A stretch of DNA of 64,000 bases. It comes from Planomonospora sp. ID82291 (GTDB lineage: Bacteria > Actinomycetota > Actinomycetes > Streptosporangiales > Streptosporangiaceae). The stretch lies in contig NZ_JABTEX010000003.1 in the NCBI RefSeq assembly GCF_015711645.1, positions 62,001 to 126,000 on the forward strand, given 5' to 3'. Position numbers and translations under genes: made by a program. Numbering within the stretch: the stretch's first letter is position 1; each line of letters opens with the position of its first letter. The notes beneath the pieces are model-generated. The model saw only the letters and a list, made by a program, of their open reading frames with translations, was not told the DNA's origin and made no database searches. Below, piece by piece: positions 15,422 through 26,620 of the stretch.

Positions 15422-16336
15422 ATGGCGTTGCATCCCCAGGCCGAGGCCTATCTGAAGCTCTTCCCCACCGACCTCGGCCCGCCCCTCGCCGAGCTCACCC
15501 CCGCCGTGATCGCCGAGATGCGGGCCCTGGACGGGTTCGCCGAGCAGCGGGGGCCGATCGTCGCGCTCCCGGTCGTGCGGGACGGGAGCGCGGGCGGCGT
15601 GCCCGTGCGCGTCTACCGGGCCGACGACGGCGACCGCCCGCTCCCGGTGATCGTCTACTTCCACGGCGGCGGCTGGGTGTTCGGCAGCGTGGCCCGCAAC
15701 GACGCGCTCGCCCGGGACCTGGCCGTGCGCACCGGCGCGGTGGTGGTCTCGGTGGACTACCGGCTCGCTCCCGAGCACCCCTTCCCCGCCGCGGCCGACG
15801 ACGCGCTGGCCGCGGTCCGGGACGTCTTCGCCCGCCCGGCCGCCTACGGGGCCGATCCGGAGCGGATCGCGGTCCTGGGTGACAGCGCGGGCGGCAACCT
15901 CGCCGCCGTGGCCGCCTGGCGGGCCAGGGACGCCGGACTGCGCCTGGCCCACCAGGTGCTGGTCTACCCGATCGCCGACGTCGCCATGGACACGCCCAGC
16001 TACCGGACCTACGCCTCCGGGTTCGGGCTGGGCGCCGACGAGATGGCCTGGTTCGCCGCGCAGTACGGCGGCGACCCGGCCGACCCCCGGCTGGCCCCGC
16101 TCCGCCTGGCCGACAAGGCGGGCCTGGCCCCCGCGACGGTGCTCACCGCCGAGTGCGACCCGCTCTGCGACGAGGGCGAGGCGTACGCCGCCGGGCTCGC
16201 GGAGGCCGGGGTCCCGGTCGAGTACCGGTGCTACGCCGGGGCGATCCACGGCTTCTTCGGCCTGCCCGGCTTCTTCGACCAGGCGGCCGAGGCGCGCGAG
16301 TACGCGGCCGCGCGGCTGAAGGAGGCCTTCGCCTGA
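15422..16336 (+). CDS. Alpha/beta hydrolase, hormone-sensitive lipase (HSL) family
   Basis: 304 residues. The oxyanion motif is HGGG at residues 81-84. The nucleophile elbow is GDSAGG with Ser155, the acid is Asp246 in ECDPLCDEG and the base is His276 in GAIHGF: the complete HSL/family-IV esterase set. It hydrolyses short- to medium-chain acyl esters; the natural substrate is unknown. It has no signal peptide, so it is cytoplasmic. Family length is about 300-320, so it is full length. It converges with the acyl-CoA dehydrogenase gene (22 bp gap). The ATG start sits after a GC-rich repeat; GGTAGGGTGCGGCC before it offers a weak Shine-Dalgarno. Confidence 0.93.
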   Translation: MALHPQAEAYLKLFPTDLGPPLAELTPAVIAEMRALDGFAEQRGPIVALPVVRDGSAGGVPVRVYRADDGDRPLPVIVYFHGGGWVFGSVARNDALARDLAVRTGAVVVSVDYRLAPEHPFPAAADDALAAVRDVFARPAAYGADPERIAVLGDSAGGNLAAVAAWRARDAGLRLAHQVLVYPIADVAMDTPSYRTYASGFGLGADEMAWFAAQYGGDPADPRLAPLRLADKAGLAPATVLTAECDPLCDEGEAYAAGLAEAGVPVEYRCYAGAIHGFFGLPGFFDQAAEAREYAAARLKEAFA

Positions 16337-16358
16337 GACGCCGGGCGGCGAGCACCCG

Positions 16359-17540
16359 TCAGAAGCTCCGCGGCAGGCCGAGGACCTGGGTGGCCAGGTA
16401 GTTGAGCAGCAGTTCCTCGGTGACCGGGGCCACCTTGCCGATGCGGGCGTCGGCCAGCAGCCGGGCGACGGGGTACTCCAGCGAGTAGGCCATGCCGCCG
16501 TGGGTCTGGAAGGCGTGGTCGGCCGCCTCCCAGGCCGCCTGGGAGGCGGTCAGCTTGGCGATGTTGGCCTCGGTGCCGCACGGCCGCTGCTCGTCGAAGA
16601 GCCAGGCGGCCTTGTACAGCATCAGCCGGGCCAGCTCGATCTTGGCCTTGACCTGGGCGAGGGGGAAGGCGACGGCCTGGTTGGCGCCGATCGGCCGGCC
16701 GAAGACCTCGCGCTCCTTGGCGTACCGCACGGCCGCCTGCAGCGCCACCTCGGCGCCGCCGACCGCGGAGGCGGCCAGCAGGATGCGCTCGGGGTTGAGG
16801 ATGTCCCACAGCACCTGCGCGCCCCGGTCGACCTCCCCGACGACGTTGGCCGCCGGCACCCGCAGGTCGTCGATGAAGACCATGTTGGACGGCGTGGTGT
16901 TGGCGCCCATCTTGGGGATCGGCCGGTAGGAGAGCCGGCCCGCGGCGACGGCCTCGGGCACGTTCACCAGCAGGACGGTGATGCCGTGGGTGCGGGGGCG
17001 GGCCTCGGCGGCGGGGACGGTCCGGGTGACCAGGAGCATCCAGGTGGCGCGCTGCACGCCGGTGATCCAGATCTTCTGGCCGTTGACCACGAACTCCTCG
17101 CCGTCACGGCGGGCCGAGGTCGAGATGCCGAGCGCGTTCGAGCCGGCGTCGGGCTCGGTCAGGGCGAAGCAGGTCTCGATCTCACCGGTGGCCATCGCGG
17201 GCAGCAGCTCCTCGCGCTGGCGCGCGCTGCCGTGCCGGGCCAGGGTCATCGCGCCGAAGCCGGGGGTCAGGACGTAGGTGAACGCCGCCCCTCCGGCGGC
17301 GCCGGAGGCGGAGAGGGTCTCGGTGGCCACGGCCAGCTCCAGCAGGCCCTGGCCGCCTCCGCCGTACTCCTCGGGGACGGCCAGGCCCAGCCAGCCGCCC
17401 TTGGCCAGCTCCGCCCAGACCTCCTCCGGCCAGCGCTTGTCGGTCTCGCAGCGCTGCCAGTAGTCGAGGTCGTAGCGTGCGCAGATGTCGGCGACGCCGC
17501 GCTGTACGGCCAGCGCGCTCTCCGGAAGAGTGAAGTCCAC
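16359..17540 (-). CDS. Acyl-CoA dehydrogenase
   Basis: 393 residues, a FAD enzyme that desaturates acyl-CoA at alpha-beta and passes electrons to ETF. FALTEPDAGSNA (near residue 126) and KIWITG are the two ACAD signatures, and THGGMAYSLEYPVARLLADAR is the C-terminal FAD-binding helix. The common catalytic Glu position (YEG in MCAD) reads APV here, but LNPERILLAA carries a Glu immediately before Arg at the isovaleryl/long-chain position, which probably supplies the base. GTG at 17540 (VDFTLPE) was chosen because the in-frame GTG at 17588 lies within the likely -10 region. A motif shared with the CocE gene promoter lies at 17593-17609. Substrate chain length is unknown. Confidence 0.92.
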   Translation of the reverse strand: MDFTLPESALAVQRGVADICARYDLDYWQRCETDKRWPEEVWAELAKGGWLGLAVPEEYGGGGQGLLELAVATETLSASGAAGGAAFTYVLTPGFGAMTLARHGSARQREELLPAMATGEIETCFALTEPDAGSNALGISTSARRDGEEFVVNGQKIWITGVQRATWMLLVTRTVPAAEARPRTHGITVLLVNVPEAVAAGRLSYRPIPKMGANTTPSNMVFIDDLRVPAANVVGEVDRGAQVLWDILNPERILLAASAVGGAEVALQAAVRYAKEREVFGRPIGANQAVAFPLAQVKAKIELARLMLYKAAWLFDEQRPCGTEANIAKLTASQAAWEAADHAFQTHGGMAYSLEYPVARLLADARIGKVAPVTEELLLNYLATQVLGLPRSF

Positions 17541-17592
17541 CCTGGTCGGCTCCGTTCTGGTTGCGTGTGCAAAGAACCGGTTGCGCACGCAA

Positions 17593-17609
17593 TAATAGAA
17601 CGAAGTTCG
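17593..17609 (-). promoter_or_regulatory. Promoter/operator motif of the acyl-CoA dehydrogenase gene
   Basis: TAATAGAACGAAGTTCG contains GAAC-GAA-GTTC, and on the minus strand provides TATTAT as a possible -10 about 50 bp before the chosen GTG. It is the counterpart of the motif at 4033-4049, matching 15 of 17 bases. TetR-family regulators of lipid catabolism often bind such short GAAC/GTTC dyads; the identity of the regulator here is inference only. Confidence 0.45.
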
Positions 17610-17624
17610 GTCAGAAGGCGAGGG

Positions 17625-18215
17625 TCATCCGCGGGGACGTCGCGCGTGGTACACGAAGGCCGGCGGGACGTTGCCCCACACCGTGCGGCCCGTGACGACC
17701 TCCTCGAAGGTGTCGTGCAGGCGCCGCCGGAAGCGCCGCGCGGGCGGCAGGTGCTTGGCGAAGCTGTAGGCGAAGGTGGTGAAGGCCGTGTTCGGCCCCA
17801 TGACGGCGGCGACGGCGTTCAGCAGGCTCGCCTGGGTCTCCTCGGAGAACGCGGCCCAGGGCAGGCCGCTCACGACCGCGTCGGCGTGGAGGAGGCCCCG
17901 CTGCTCCAGCAGGCCCGGCAGCCCCGCCGCGTCGGCGACCACGACGTCGACCTTGGGGTGGCGGTCCGCGAGGAAGTCCGCCAGCTTCGGGTTGATCTCG
18001 ACCGCCAGATGGTGCCCCCGGCCGCCCAGCCGCCGCTGGATCTCCGCGGTGAACGCGCCCGTGCCGGGGCCGAGCTCGACGATCACCGGGTCGCCCCGGT
18101 GGGGGACCGGCGCGGTCACGGCCGCGGCGAGCCGGCGGGAACTCGGGGCCACGGCTCCGGTGGTCCCCGGAGCCCGCATCCACTGCCCCAGGAAGACCGC
18201 GGTGTCATTGGTCAT
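17625..18215 (-). CDS. Class I SAM-dependent methyltransferase (phospholipid N-methyltransferase-like)
   Basis: 196 residues. SAM-binding motif I is IVELGPGTGAFT (about residues 45-56), followed by the acidic end of strand 2 in LAVEINP. The motif IV region is VVSGLPWAAF, as in the PmtA/rRNA-adenine-methylase-like group where (N/S)xP(F/W) contacts the target nitrogen. The N-terminus FLGQWMRAPGTTGAVAPSSRRLA matches proteins annotated as phospholipid methyltransferases, which methylate phosphatidylethanolamine. The actual substrate is not established; a 16S/23S-type target is less likely because there is no C-terminal RNA-binding extension. ATG at 18215. The gene is 84 bp upstream of the dehydrogenase on the same strand. 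Confidence 0.78.
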   Translation of the reverse strand: MTNDTAVFLGQWMRAPGTTGAVAPSSRRLAAAVTAPVPHRGDPVIVELGPGTGAFTAEIQRRLGGRGHHLAVEINPKLADFLADRHPKVDVVVADAAGLPGLLEQRGLLHADAVVSGLPWAAFSEETQASLLNAVAAVMGPNTAFTTFAYSFAKHLPPARRFRRRLHDTFEEVVTGRTVWGNVPPAFVYHARRPRG

Positions 18216-18343
18216 GGTGTGAAGGTTAAGGGTTCTTTGGCCGTCCGTTACCGGTCATCCGGCCGATCTTCCGGCCAGTAGGAGGAGGCGCCGCCCTCCC
18301 CGGGGACGAGCGGATCGCCTGCGCGGGCGGATACCGTTTCGCT

Positions 18344-20053
18344 ATGAGATCCCGCGGTCCGGTGCCGGACGTCCTCCTGGCGCTCGCCGGGGTCGCCCTG
18401 GGCCTCGTCGTCTCCGGCAAGACCGGCGAGCCCGCGCCGTGGCCGGCCGCGGTGGCGCTCGCCCTGTCGGCCGGGGCCCCGATGGGGTTCGTCCGGCGCG
18501 CCCCGCTGGCGGTCTGCGCCTACTACGCGGCCTTCCTGGTCGTCGGCGACCGGTTCCCCGCGTTCACCACCGACACCGCGCAGATCCTGCTCCCGGTGGC
18601 CGTGGGGATCCTCTCCCACCGCGGCACCTGGCGCCGGATCGTGCCCGGCGCGGTTCTGGCCGGCGCCGCCACCGCGGTCAACCTCGCCGACCCGGGGGCC
18701 GTCTCCACCTGGTACTTCCTGCTCGGGATGAGCGCCGTCCCGGTCGTGGTCGGCCGCTACCTGCGCAGCCCCATCGAGGCCGTGGCCGAGGTGGAGCGCC
18801 GCCCCGGCCTCGACCTGCTGCTGGCCGGCGGCGGGGTGGCCTTCATGGTCCTGGACACCTGGACCGGCTGGGACGCCGGGCCGTGGCCCGTCTGGGGGGT
18901 GGGCTGGTTCGTGATCGGCTGCGGGCTCACCGCCGGGCTGGTCCGCCTGCTGCCCGGCACGGCCTTCGCGCTGCAGGCCGTCCTGGTGCTGCTGGCCGAC
19001 CAGAACGCGCAGTTCGCCGCGAACTCGCTGCAGGGCCTGTTCCTGGTGACGCTGGGCGCCTTCGCGATGTACGCCTCGTGGTCCTGGACGGCGGTCGCCT
19101 ACCTGCTCGCCGCCGCGGTGACCGCGCTGAACGTCGTCGACGGCCTGCTGGTCGAGGTGACCCCGCCGCGGATCGCCGCCCTGATGGCGATGGTGGCCGC
19201 GCCCGTCATCATCGGCCGCTACCTCGGCATCCGGCGGTCCGCCGCGGACCTGCAGCTGGCCATGGCCGAGGAGGCCAGGCAGCTGGCCGCCGAGCGCGCC
19301 CGCGCCGACCTGCTGGCCGAGCGCGAGCGCATCGCCCGCGACGTCCACGACATCGTCGCCCACCACGTCGGCGCCATGGTGCTGCGGGCCGGAGCCGCCC
19401 GGTACGCCGCGCCGTCGGGACCGGTGGCCGAGGCGCTGGCCGACATCCGCGCCACCGGCCACCAGGTGCTGGAGGACCTGCGGGGCCTGCTCAACGTGCT
19501 GCGCGACCCCGAACTCGCCCACCTGCCCGTCGCCGACCCCGAGGAGGTGGTCCGCGACGCGGTGGAGCGGATGAGCGCCGCCGGTCTGGAGGTCGAGCTG
19601 CGCCTCCACCCCGGGGCCGAGTGCATCCCGCTGGTGACCCGCGCCTCGGCGGCCAGGATCGTCCAGGAGGGCCTGACCAACGTCCTCAAGCACGCCGGGC
19701 CCGGCACCCGCGCGACCGTCGAGCTGCGGGACGCCGGCGGCGCGCTGGAGGTGAACGTGCTCAGCGGTCCGCCGCCCGGTCCGCGCGACACGCCGGAGGC
19801 GGACGCGCTCAGCGGCCCGCTCGCGCATGCCCGCGACGCGCTGCCCTCCTCCGGCCAGGGCATCGCGGGCATGCGCGAGCGGGCCCGCGCCCTGGGCGGG
19901 GACCTGTCCGCCGGTCCCGGCCCGGACGGCGGCTGGCGGCTGACGGCGACGCTCCCGGTGGAGCGCCCCGGCCATCCGGCCGGACATTCGTGCGGGATGA
20001 CGCCGCAGTACAGACTGCTGCCGTGGCGTCGCGAGGAGGAGGAGACGGCGTGA
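18344..20053 (+). CDS. NarL-type sensor histidine kinase
   Basis: 569 residues. The N-terminal 300 residues are hydrophobic with about eight to ten membrane segments (for example LVTLGAFAMYAS, AALMAMVAAPVIIG). Then comes HisKA_3 with phospho-acceptor His in ERIARDVHDIVAHHVGAM near residue 336, and an HATPase_c domain with the N box at RIVQEGLTNVLKHAG near residue 445 and the G box at GQGIAGMRERA near residue 508. It should autophosphorylate and donate to the response regulator encoded 94 bp downstream. The stimulus is unknown; the large membrane domain and lack of an extracellular loop suggest intramembrane sensing. It has a 45-residue tail after the kinase core. Confidence 0.93.
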   Translation: MRSRGPVPDVLLALAGVALGLVVSGKTGEPAPWPAAVALALSAGAPMGFVRRAPLAVCAYYAAFLVVGDRFPAFTTDTAQILLPVAVGILSHRGTWRRIVPGAVLAGAATAVNLADPGAVSTWYFLLGMSAVPVVVGRYLRSPIEAVAEVERRPGLDLLLAGGGVAFMVLDTWTGWDAGPWPVWGVGWFVIGCGLTAGLVRLLPGTAFALQAVLVLLADQNAQFAANSLQGLFLVTLGAFAMYASWSWTAVAYLLAAAVTALNVVDGLLVEVTPPRIAALMAMVAAPVIIGRYLGIRRSAADLQLAMAEEARQLAAERARADLLAERERIARDVHDIVAHHVGAMVLRAGAARYAAPSGPVAEALADIRATGHQVLEDLRGLLNVLRDPELAHLPVADPEEVVRDAVERMSAAGLEVELRLHPGAECIPLVTRASAARIVQEGLTNVLKHAGPGTRATVELRDAGGALEVNVLSGPPPGPRDTPEADALSGPLAHARDALPSSGQGIAGMRERARALGGDLSAGPGPDGGWRLTATLPVERPGHPAGHSCGMTPQYRLLPWRREEEETA

Positions 20054-20147
20054 GCGGGCCTGCGGGCGGACGTATGGCCGGGTGTGCGGGCGGACGTGCG
20101 GGCGGGCGCGGTGCCGCCCCGTCCCGGCGGCCGGAGGAGGAGGCCCC

Positions 20148-20849
20148 GTGATCCGGGTCGTGGTCGCCGACGACCAGGCGCTCGTGCGCGCGGGCGTGCG
20201 GATGCTCCTGGAGGCGGCGGGGGAGATGGAGGTCTGCGGCGAGGCCGTGGACGGCGCGCAGGCCGTGCAGCACGCCGAACGGCTCCGCCCCGACGTGCTG
20301 CTGATGGACCTGCGCATGCCCCGGGTGGACGGGCTGGAGGCCACCCGGCGGATCCTGGCGGCCTGGCCCGCCGCGCGGATCGTCATCCTGACCACCTTCG
20401 CCGAGGACGAGAACGTCTACGCCGCGCTGCGGGCCGGGGCGATCGGCTTCCTGGTCAAGGACGACGAGCCGGAGCGGATGGTCGACGCCGTGCGCCGGGC
20501 CGCCGCCGGGGAGCCGCTGCTGGCCCCCTCCGTGCTGCGCCGCGTGGTGGAGCGCGCCCTGGCGGCCGAGGAGCAGGCCGTCCCGCGCGTCCCCGCGGGG
20601 CTCACCGACCGGGAGCTGGAGGTGCTCTCCCTGGTCGGGGCGGGGCTGTCCAACGGGGAGATCGCCGACGCCCTGCACGTGGGCGTGACCACCGTCAAGA
20701 CCCACGTCTCCACCGCCATGGACAAGCTGGGCCTGCGCAACCGCATCCAGGCGGCGGTGGTCGCCCACCGGATCGGCCTGGTCGGCGCGGACTTCCGCCC
20801 GGTGCGCACCCCTCCCCGGAGCGGACGGAGCGGCCCGCCCCCGGCCTGA
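20148..20849 (+). CDS. NarL/LuxR-type response regulator
   Basis: 233 residues. Receiver domain 1-120 with acidic pocket ADD at residues 7-9, phospho-acceptor Asp54 in LLMDLRMP and Lys in GFLVKDDEP near residue 104. The C-terminal LuxR HTH (LTDRELEVLSLVGAGLSNGE, then VGVTTVKTHVS) covers residues about 155-215. It is partnered with the histidine kinase immediately upstream. GTG at 20148 follows GGAGGAGG with good spacing and gives the family N-terminus (IRVVVADDQ); longer upstream frames run through a GC-rich repeat. Target genes are unknown. It converges on thiC with a 46-bp gap. Confidence 0.95.
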   Translation: MIRVVVADDQALVRAGVRMLLEAAGEMEVCGEAVDGAQAVQHAERLRPDVLLMDLRMPRVDGLEATRRILAAWPAARIVILTTFAEDENVYAALRAGAIGFLVKDDEPERMVDAVRRAAAGEPLLAPSVLRRVVERALAAEEQAVPRVPAGLTDRELEVLSLVGAGLSNGEIADALHVGVTTVKTHVSTAMDKLGLRNRIQAAVVAHRIGLVGADFRPVRTPPRSGRSGPPPA

Positions 20850-20895
20850 GGCCGGAGGCGGGGGAGGAGCGGGGCCGGAGGCGGGGAGGAGCGGA

Positions 20896-22845
<1,950 letters not shown>

Positions 22846-22939
22846 TCACTCCTCTCAGAGAGAGGGACCGGTCCTGCTTCCCCGGGGATCGGCCCGCGAG
22901 GGGGCTCCGGCGTCTGGACCGAGGAGCGCGCGCAGCGAA

Positions 22940-23146
22940 GCGAGCACGCGACGAGGGAAGACGGCGGTCACCGGCCCCCGAGCCGCGGCGCTCAGCGTCG
23001 CCATGTCACAGCGAGCACGCGACGAGGGAAGACGGCGGTCACCGGCCCCCGAGCCGCGGCGCTCAGCGTCGCCATGTCACAGCGAGCACGCGACGAGGGA
23101 AGACGGCGGTTACCGGCCCCCGAGCCGCGACGCGTCAGCGTCGCCA
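22940..23146. repeat. 71-bp tandem repeat, about 2.9 copies
   Basis: Units start at 22940, 23011 and 23082. The first two are essentially identical and the third diverges in its last 15 bases. Each begins GCGAGCACGCGACGAGGGAA. The 410-bp thiC-to-phosphatidyltransferase gap otherwise holds the riboswitch and, near 23175, the ribosome binding site of the next gene. There are no spacers of unequal sequence, so it is not CRISPR. The flank CGCGCAGCGAAGCGAGCACG is a palindrome-rich motif of the kind seen scattered in actinobacterial intergenic regions. Confidence 0.9.
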
Positions 23147-23192
23147 CCAACACAGTAGTGTCACCCTCAGGTACGGGGAGGGGGACGAACGG

Positions 23193-23783
23193 GTGAATGC
23201 GGAAGTTTCGGCGGCCGAGGACCGGATCTGGACGGTTCCCAACGCGCTGAGCCTGGCCAGGCTGCTGGGCGTGCCCGTCTTCCTGTGGCTCGTGCTCGGC
23301 CCCGAGGCCGACGGCTGGGCCGTCGCGCTGCTGATGCTCGCCGGGTTCTCCGACTGGCTCGACGGCAAGATCGCCCGGGCGTGGAACCAGACCAGCAGGC
23401 TCGGCCGGCTGCTGGACCCGCTGGCCGACCGGCTCTACATCCTGGCGACCCTGCTCGGCCTGGCGCTGCGCGACATCATCCCCTGGTGGCTGGCGCTGGT
23501 CATCCCGCTGCGGGACGTCATGCTGCTGGGCATCCCGCCGATCCTGCGCCGCCTGGGGTACGGCCCGGCGCTCCCGGTGCACTTCCTGGGCAAGGCCGCC
23601 ACCGCCAACCTGCTCTACTCCTTCCCCCTGCTCTTCCTCGCCCACCACGACGCGTGGTACGCCGGACCCGCCCGGATCGTCGGCTGGGCGCTGGCCGTCT
23701 GGGGCGTAGGGCTGTACTGGTGGTCCGGGGTGCTGTATTGGGTACAGGTGCGGCAACTTCTCAAAGGAGCGGGAACGCCTTAA
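23193..23783 (+). CDS. CDP-alcohol phosphatidyltransferase family protein
   Basis: 196 residues, integral membrane enzyme with about five or six hydrophobic segments. The catalytic motif D-x2-D-G-x2-A-R-x8-G-x3-D-x3-D is complete: SDWLDGKIARAWNQTSRLGR, then LLDPLADRL near residues 52-80. The family transfers a phosphoalcohol from or to CDP-diacylglycerol (phosphatidylglycerophosphate, cardiolipin or phosphatidylinositol phosphate synthesis); the acceptor cannot be told from motif alone. GTG at 23193 follows GGGGAGGGGG. The mannose nucleotide gene starts 11 bp after its stop, so they form an operon, which may link it to mannosylated lipids such as PIMs. Confidence 0.92.
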   Translation: MNAEVSAAEDRIWTVPNALSLARLLGVPVFLWLVLGPEADGWAVALLMLAGFSDWLDGKIARAWNQTSRLGRLLDPLADRLYILATLLGLALRDIIPWWLALVIPLRDVMLLGIPPILRRLGYGPALPVHFLGKAATANLLYSFPLLFLAHHDAWYAGPARIVGWALAVWGVGLYWWSGVLYWVQVRQLLKGAGTP

Positions 23784-23794
23784 TGAGGTGATGC

Positions 23795-26296
23795 GTGAAG
23801 GCCGTCGTGATGGCGGGCGGGGAGGGGACACGGCTCCGGCCGATGACCGCCAACCAGCCCAAACCGCTGCTGCCCGTGGTCAACCGGCCGATCATGGAAC
23901 ACGTGCTGCGGCTGCTGAAGCGGCACGGGTTCACCGAGACCGTGGTGACCGTGCAGTTCCTGGCCGCCCTCGTGCGCACCTACTTCGGCGACGGCGACGA
24001 GCTCGGCATGGACCTGTACTACGCCACCGAGGAGATGCCGCTCGGCACGGCCGGCAGCGTCAAGAACGCCGCGGACAAGCTCCGCGACGACCGGTTCCTG
24101 GTCATCTCCGGCGACGCGCTCACCGACATCGACCTGACCGACATGGTCCGGTTCCACCGGGAGCAGGGCGCCCTGGTCACCATCGGGCTCAAGCGGGTGC
24201 CCAACCCCCTGGAGTTCGGCATCGTCATCGCCGACGAGCGGGGCCGGGTCGAGCGCTTCCTGGAGAAGCCCACCTGGGGCCAGGTCTTCTCCGACACGGT
24301 CAACACCGGCATCTACGTGATGGAGCCCGAGGTCCTCGACGAGGTCCCGGCGGGGGAGGCGGTCGACTGGTCGGCGGACGTCTTCCCCCGCCTGCTGGCG
24401 CGCGGCGCCCCGATCTTCGGCTACGTGGCGGAGGGCTACTGGGAGGACGTCGGCACCCATGAGAGCTACCTGGCGGCCCACGCCGACGTGCTCTCCGGCC
24501 GGGTGGCGGTGGACCTCGACGCCTTCGAGCTCTCACCCGGCGTCTGGGCGGCGGAGGGCGCCGTGGTGGACCCGGAGGCCGTGCTCAAGGGCCCGCTGTA
24601 CATCGGCGACTACGCCAAGGTCGAGGCCGGTGCCGAGCTGCGCGAGTACACCGTGCTGGGGAGCAACGCGGTGGTCCGCGAGGGCGCCTTCCTGCACCGG
24701 GCCGTGGTCCACGACAACGTCTACGTCGGCCCGGGAGCCCATCTGCGCGGCTGCGTCATCGGCAAGAACAGCGACCTGATGACGGGCTCCCGGGTCGAGG
24801 AGGGCGCCGTCATCGGCGACGAGTGCATCATCGAGGCCGAGGCCTACGTCTCCTCCGGCGTGAAGGTCTACCCGTTCAAGACCGTCGAGGCCGGGGCGGT
24901 GGTCAACACCAGCGTCATCTGGGAGTCCCGCGGCCAGCGCAGCCTGTTCGGCCCCCGCGGGGTCTCCGGGCTGGTCAACGTCGAGATCACCCCTGAGCTG
25001 TGCGTACGGCTGGCCAGCGCCTACGCCACGACGCTGCGCAAGGGCGCCTCGGTCGTCACCTCCCGCGACTCCTCGCGCGCCGCGCGGGCCCTGAAGCGGG
25101 CGGTGGTCAGCGCGCTGAACGCCAGCGCCATCAACGTGCTGGACCTGGAGGCCACCCCGCTGCCCGTCTCCCGCTTCCACACGGCCAAGGAGAGCGCCGT
25201 CGGCGGGATCGCGCTGCGCACCACCGCGGGCGACCCGCAGAGCGTCGACATCGTCTTCATGGACGACAGCGGCGCCGACCTGTCGCAGTCCGCGCAGCGC
25301 AAGCTGGAGCGGGTCTTCTCCCGGCAGGAGTTCCGCCGCGCCTTCCCCGGAGAGATCGCCGAGCTCGGCTTCCCCCCGCGGGTGGTCGAGGACTACACCC
25401 ACGAACTGCTGCGCCGGGTGGACATGACCGGGGTGCGCGACGCCGACATGAAGGTCGTGGTCGACTGCGCCGGGGGCACCTCCTCCCTGGTGCTGCCGAG
25501 TCTGCTGGGCCGGGTCGGGGTCGACGTGCTGACCGTCAACAACCGGCTGGACGAGGCCTCGCCCACCGAGACCTTCGCCGAGCGCCGCCGCGACCTGCAG
25601 CGCCTGGCGGAGCTGGTCGGCTCCTCCCGGGCGGCGTTCGGCGTGCGGTTCGACCCGGTGGGCGAGCGGGTCGCGCTGGTCAACGAGGCGGGCCAGCTGA
25701 TCAGCGAGGAGCGCGCCCTGCTGGTCGTGCTGGACCTGGTCGCGGCCGAGCGGCGCGGCGGCCGGGTGGCGCTGCCGGTGACCACCACGCGGGTGGCCGA
25801 GCAGGTCTGCCGCTTCCACGGCGTGCAGGTCGAGTGGACCTCCACCGCGCTCGACGCGCTCACCGCGGCCTCCCGCGGGCCGGACATGGTGTTCGCCGGG
25901 GACGGGCGCGGCGGGTTCATCGTGCCGGAGTTCGGTCCGACGGTGGACGGGGTGGCGGTCTTCCTGCGCCTGCTCGGCCTGGTCGCCAGGACCCGGCTCT
26001 CGCTCAGCCAGATCGACGCCAGGATCCCCGTCGCCCGGCTGCTGCGCCGTACGGTGCCGACGCCCTGGGCCGCCAAGGGCGCGGTGATGCGCTCGGTCAT
26101 CGAGGCGGCCGAGCGCCAGCGCATCGACACCACCGACGGCGTGCGGGTGGTGGGCGAGGACGGGAGCTGGACGCTGGTCCTGCCCGATCCCGCCGAGGCG
26201 GTCACCCACCTGTGGGCCGAGGGGGCCGACGCCGACTCCGCGCAGGTCCTGCTGGAGCACTGGGCCCGGATCGTGGAGCGGGCGGCCGGCCCGTGA
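23795..26296 (+). CDS. Mannose-1-phosphate guanylyltransferase fused to a degenerate phosphomannomutase domain
   Basis: 833 residues in three parts. Residues 1-235 are a nucleotidyltransferase ([16 protein letters not shown], then FLEKP and the metal-binding SGDALTDID). Residues about 250-370 are a left-handed beta-helix with hexapeptide repeats ([16 protein letters not shown]). Residues about 385-830 have the phosphohexomutase fold. The last part lacks the catalytic phosphoserine loop (family TASHNP; here TTAGDPQ) and its metal loop reads DPVGER instead of DGDADR, so mutase activity is doubtful. The transferase should make GDP-mannose from mannose-1-phosphate and GTP, or another NDP-sugar. 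GTG start after GAGGTGAT. Coupled to the phosphatidyltransferase gene upstream. Confidence 0.9.
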   Translation: MKAVVMAGGEGTRLRPMTANQPKPLLPVVNRPIMEHVLRLLKRHGFTETVVTVQFLAALVRTYFGDGDELGMDLYYATEEMPLGTAGSVKNAADKLRDDRFLVISGDALTDIDLTDMVRFHREQGALVTIGLKRVPNPLEFGIVIADERGRVERFLEKPTWGQVFSDTVNTGIYVMEPEVLDEVPAGEAVDWSADVFPRLLARGAPIFGYVAEGYWEDVGTHESYLAAHADVLSGRVAVDLDAFELSPGVWAAEGAVVDPEAVLKGPLYIGDYAKVEAGAELREYTVLGSNAVVREGAFLHRAVVHDNVYVGPGAHLRGCVIGKNSDLMTGSRVEEGAVIGDECIIEAEAYVSSGVKVYPFKTVEAGAVVNTSVIWESRGQRSLFGPRGVSGLVNVEITPELCVRLASAYATTLRKGASVVTSRDSSRAARALKRAVVSALNASAINVLDLEATPLPVSRFHTAKESAVGGIALRTTAGDPQSVDIVFMDDSGADLSQSAQRKLERVFSRQEFRRAFPGEIAELGFPPRVVEDYTHELLRRVDMTGVRDADMKVVVDCAGGTSSLVLPSLLGRVGVDVLTVNNRLDEASPTETFAERRRDLQRLAELVGSSRAAFGVRFDPVGERVALVNEAGQLISEERALLVVLDLVAAERRGGRVALPVTTTRVAEQVCRFHGVQVEWTSTALDALTAASRGPDMVFAGDGRGGFIVPEFGPTVDGVAVFLRLLGLVARTRLSLSQIDARIPVARLLRRTVPTPWAAKGAVMRSVIEAAERQRIDTTDGVRVVGEDGSWTLVLPDPAEAVTHLWAEGADADSAQVLLEHWARIVERAAGP

Positions 26297-26489
26297 ACCG
26301 GGACACGGGCCGGTCCGGATCCGGGACCCGCGGGGCGCGCGGGCCATGGGGCGGCCCGGAGGCGGGGCGGCCGGGGAGGCGGGGGAGTCCGGAGGCGGCG
26401 CGACGCGCCCGGCTTGGCGAAGATATGGACCTTGGGCCTTCCCCGCCTGTAACTTTGTCCCCGACCGAACCCGCGGTCCAGTGCTCGCC

Positions 26490-26518
26490 TTGACCTTTGC
26501 GCCTCAGGGGCGTAAGTT
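26490..26518 (+). promoter_or_regulatory. Housekeeping-type promoter of the garA operon
   Basis: TTGACC at 26490-26495 and TAAGTT at 26513-26518 are separated by 17 bp, a near-ideal sigma-70 spacing. The garA start codon is about 100 bp downstream. The preceding 190 bp after the mannose gene are GC-rich with no feature I can support. Confidence 0.7.
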
Positions 26519-26620
26519 GCGGCATTCGCAGTTTGAGCAAACACTTGAGAAGCGAAGAAGCGAGGCGCGCATCCCCGAGCACCGTTGCCGCGCCTTCGCG
26601 GTAGGAGGCCGAGCCGATCG

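Noticed and set aside
22940-23146. CRISPR array
   Set aside because: Copies are contiguous at 71 bp with no unique spacers, and there are no cas genes nearby.
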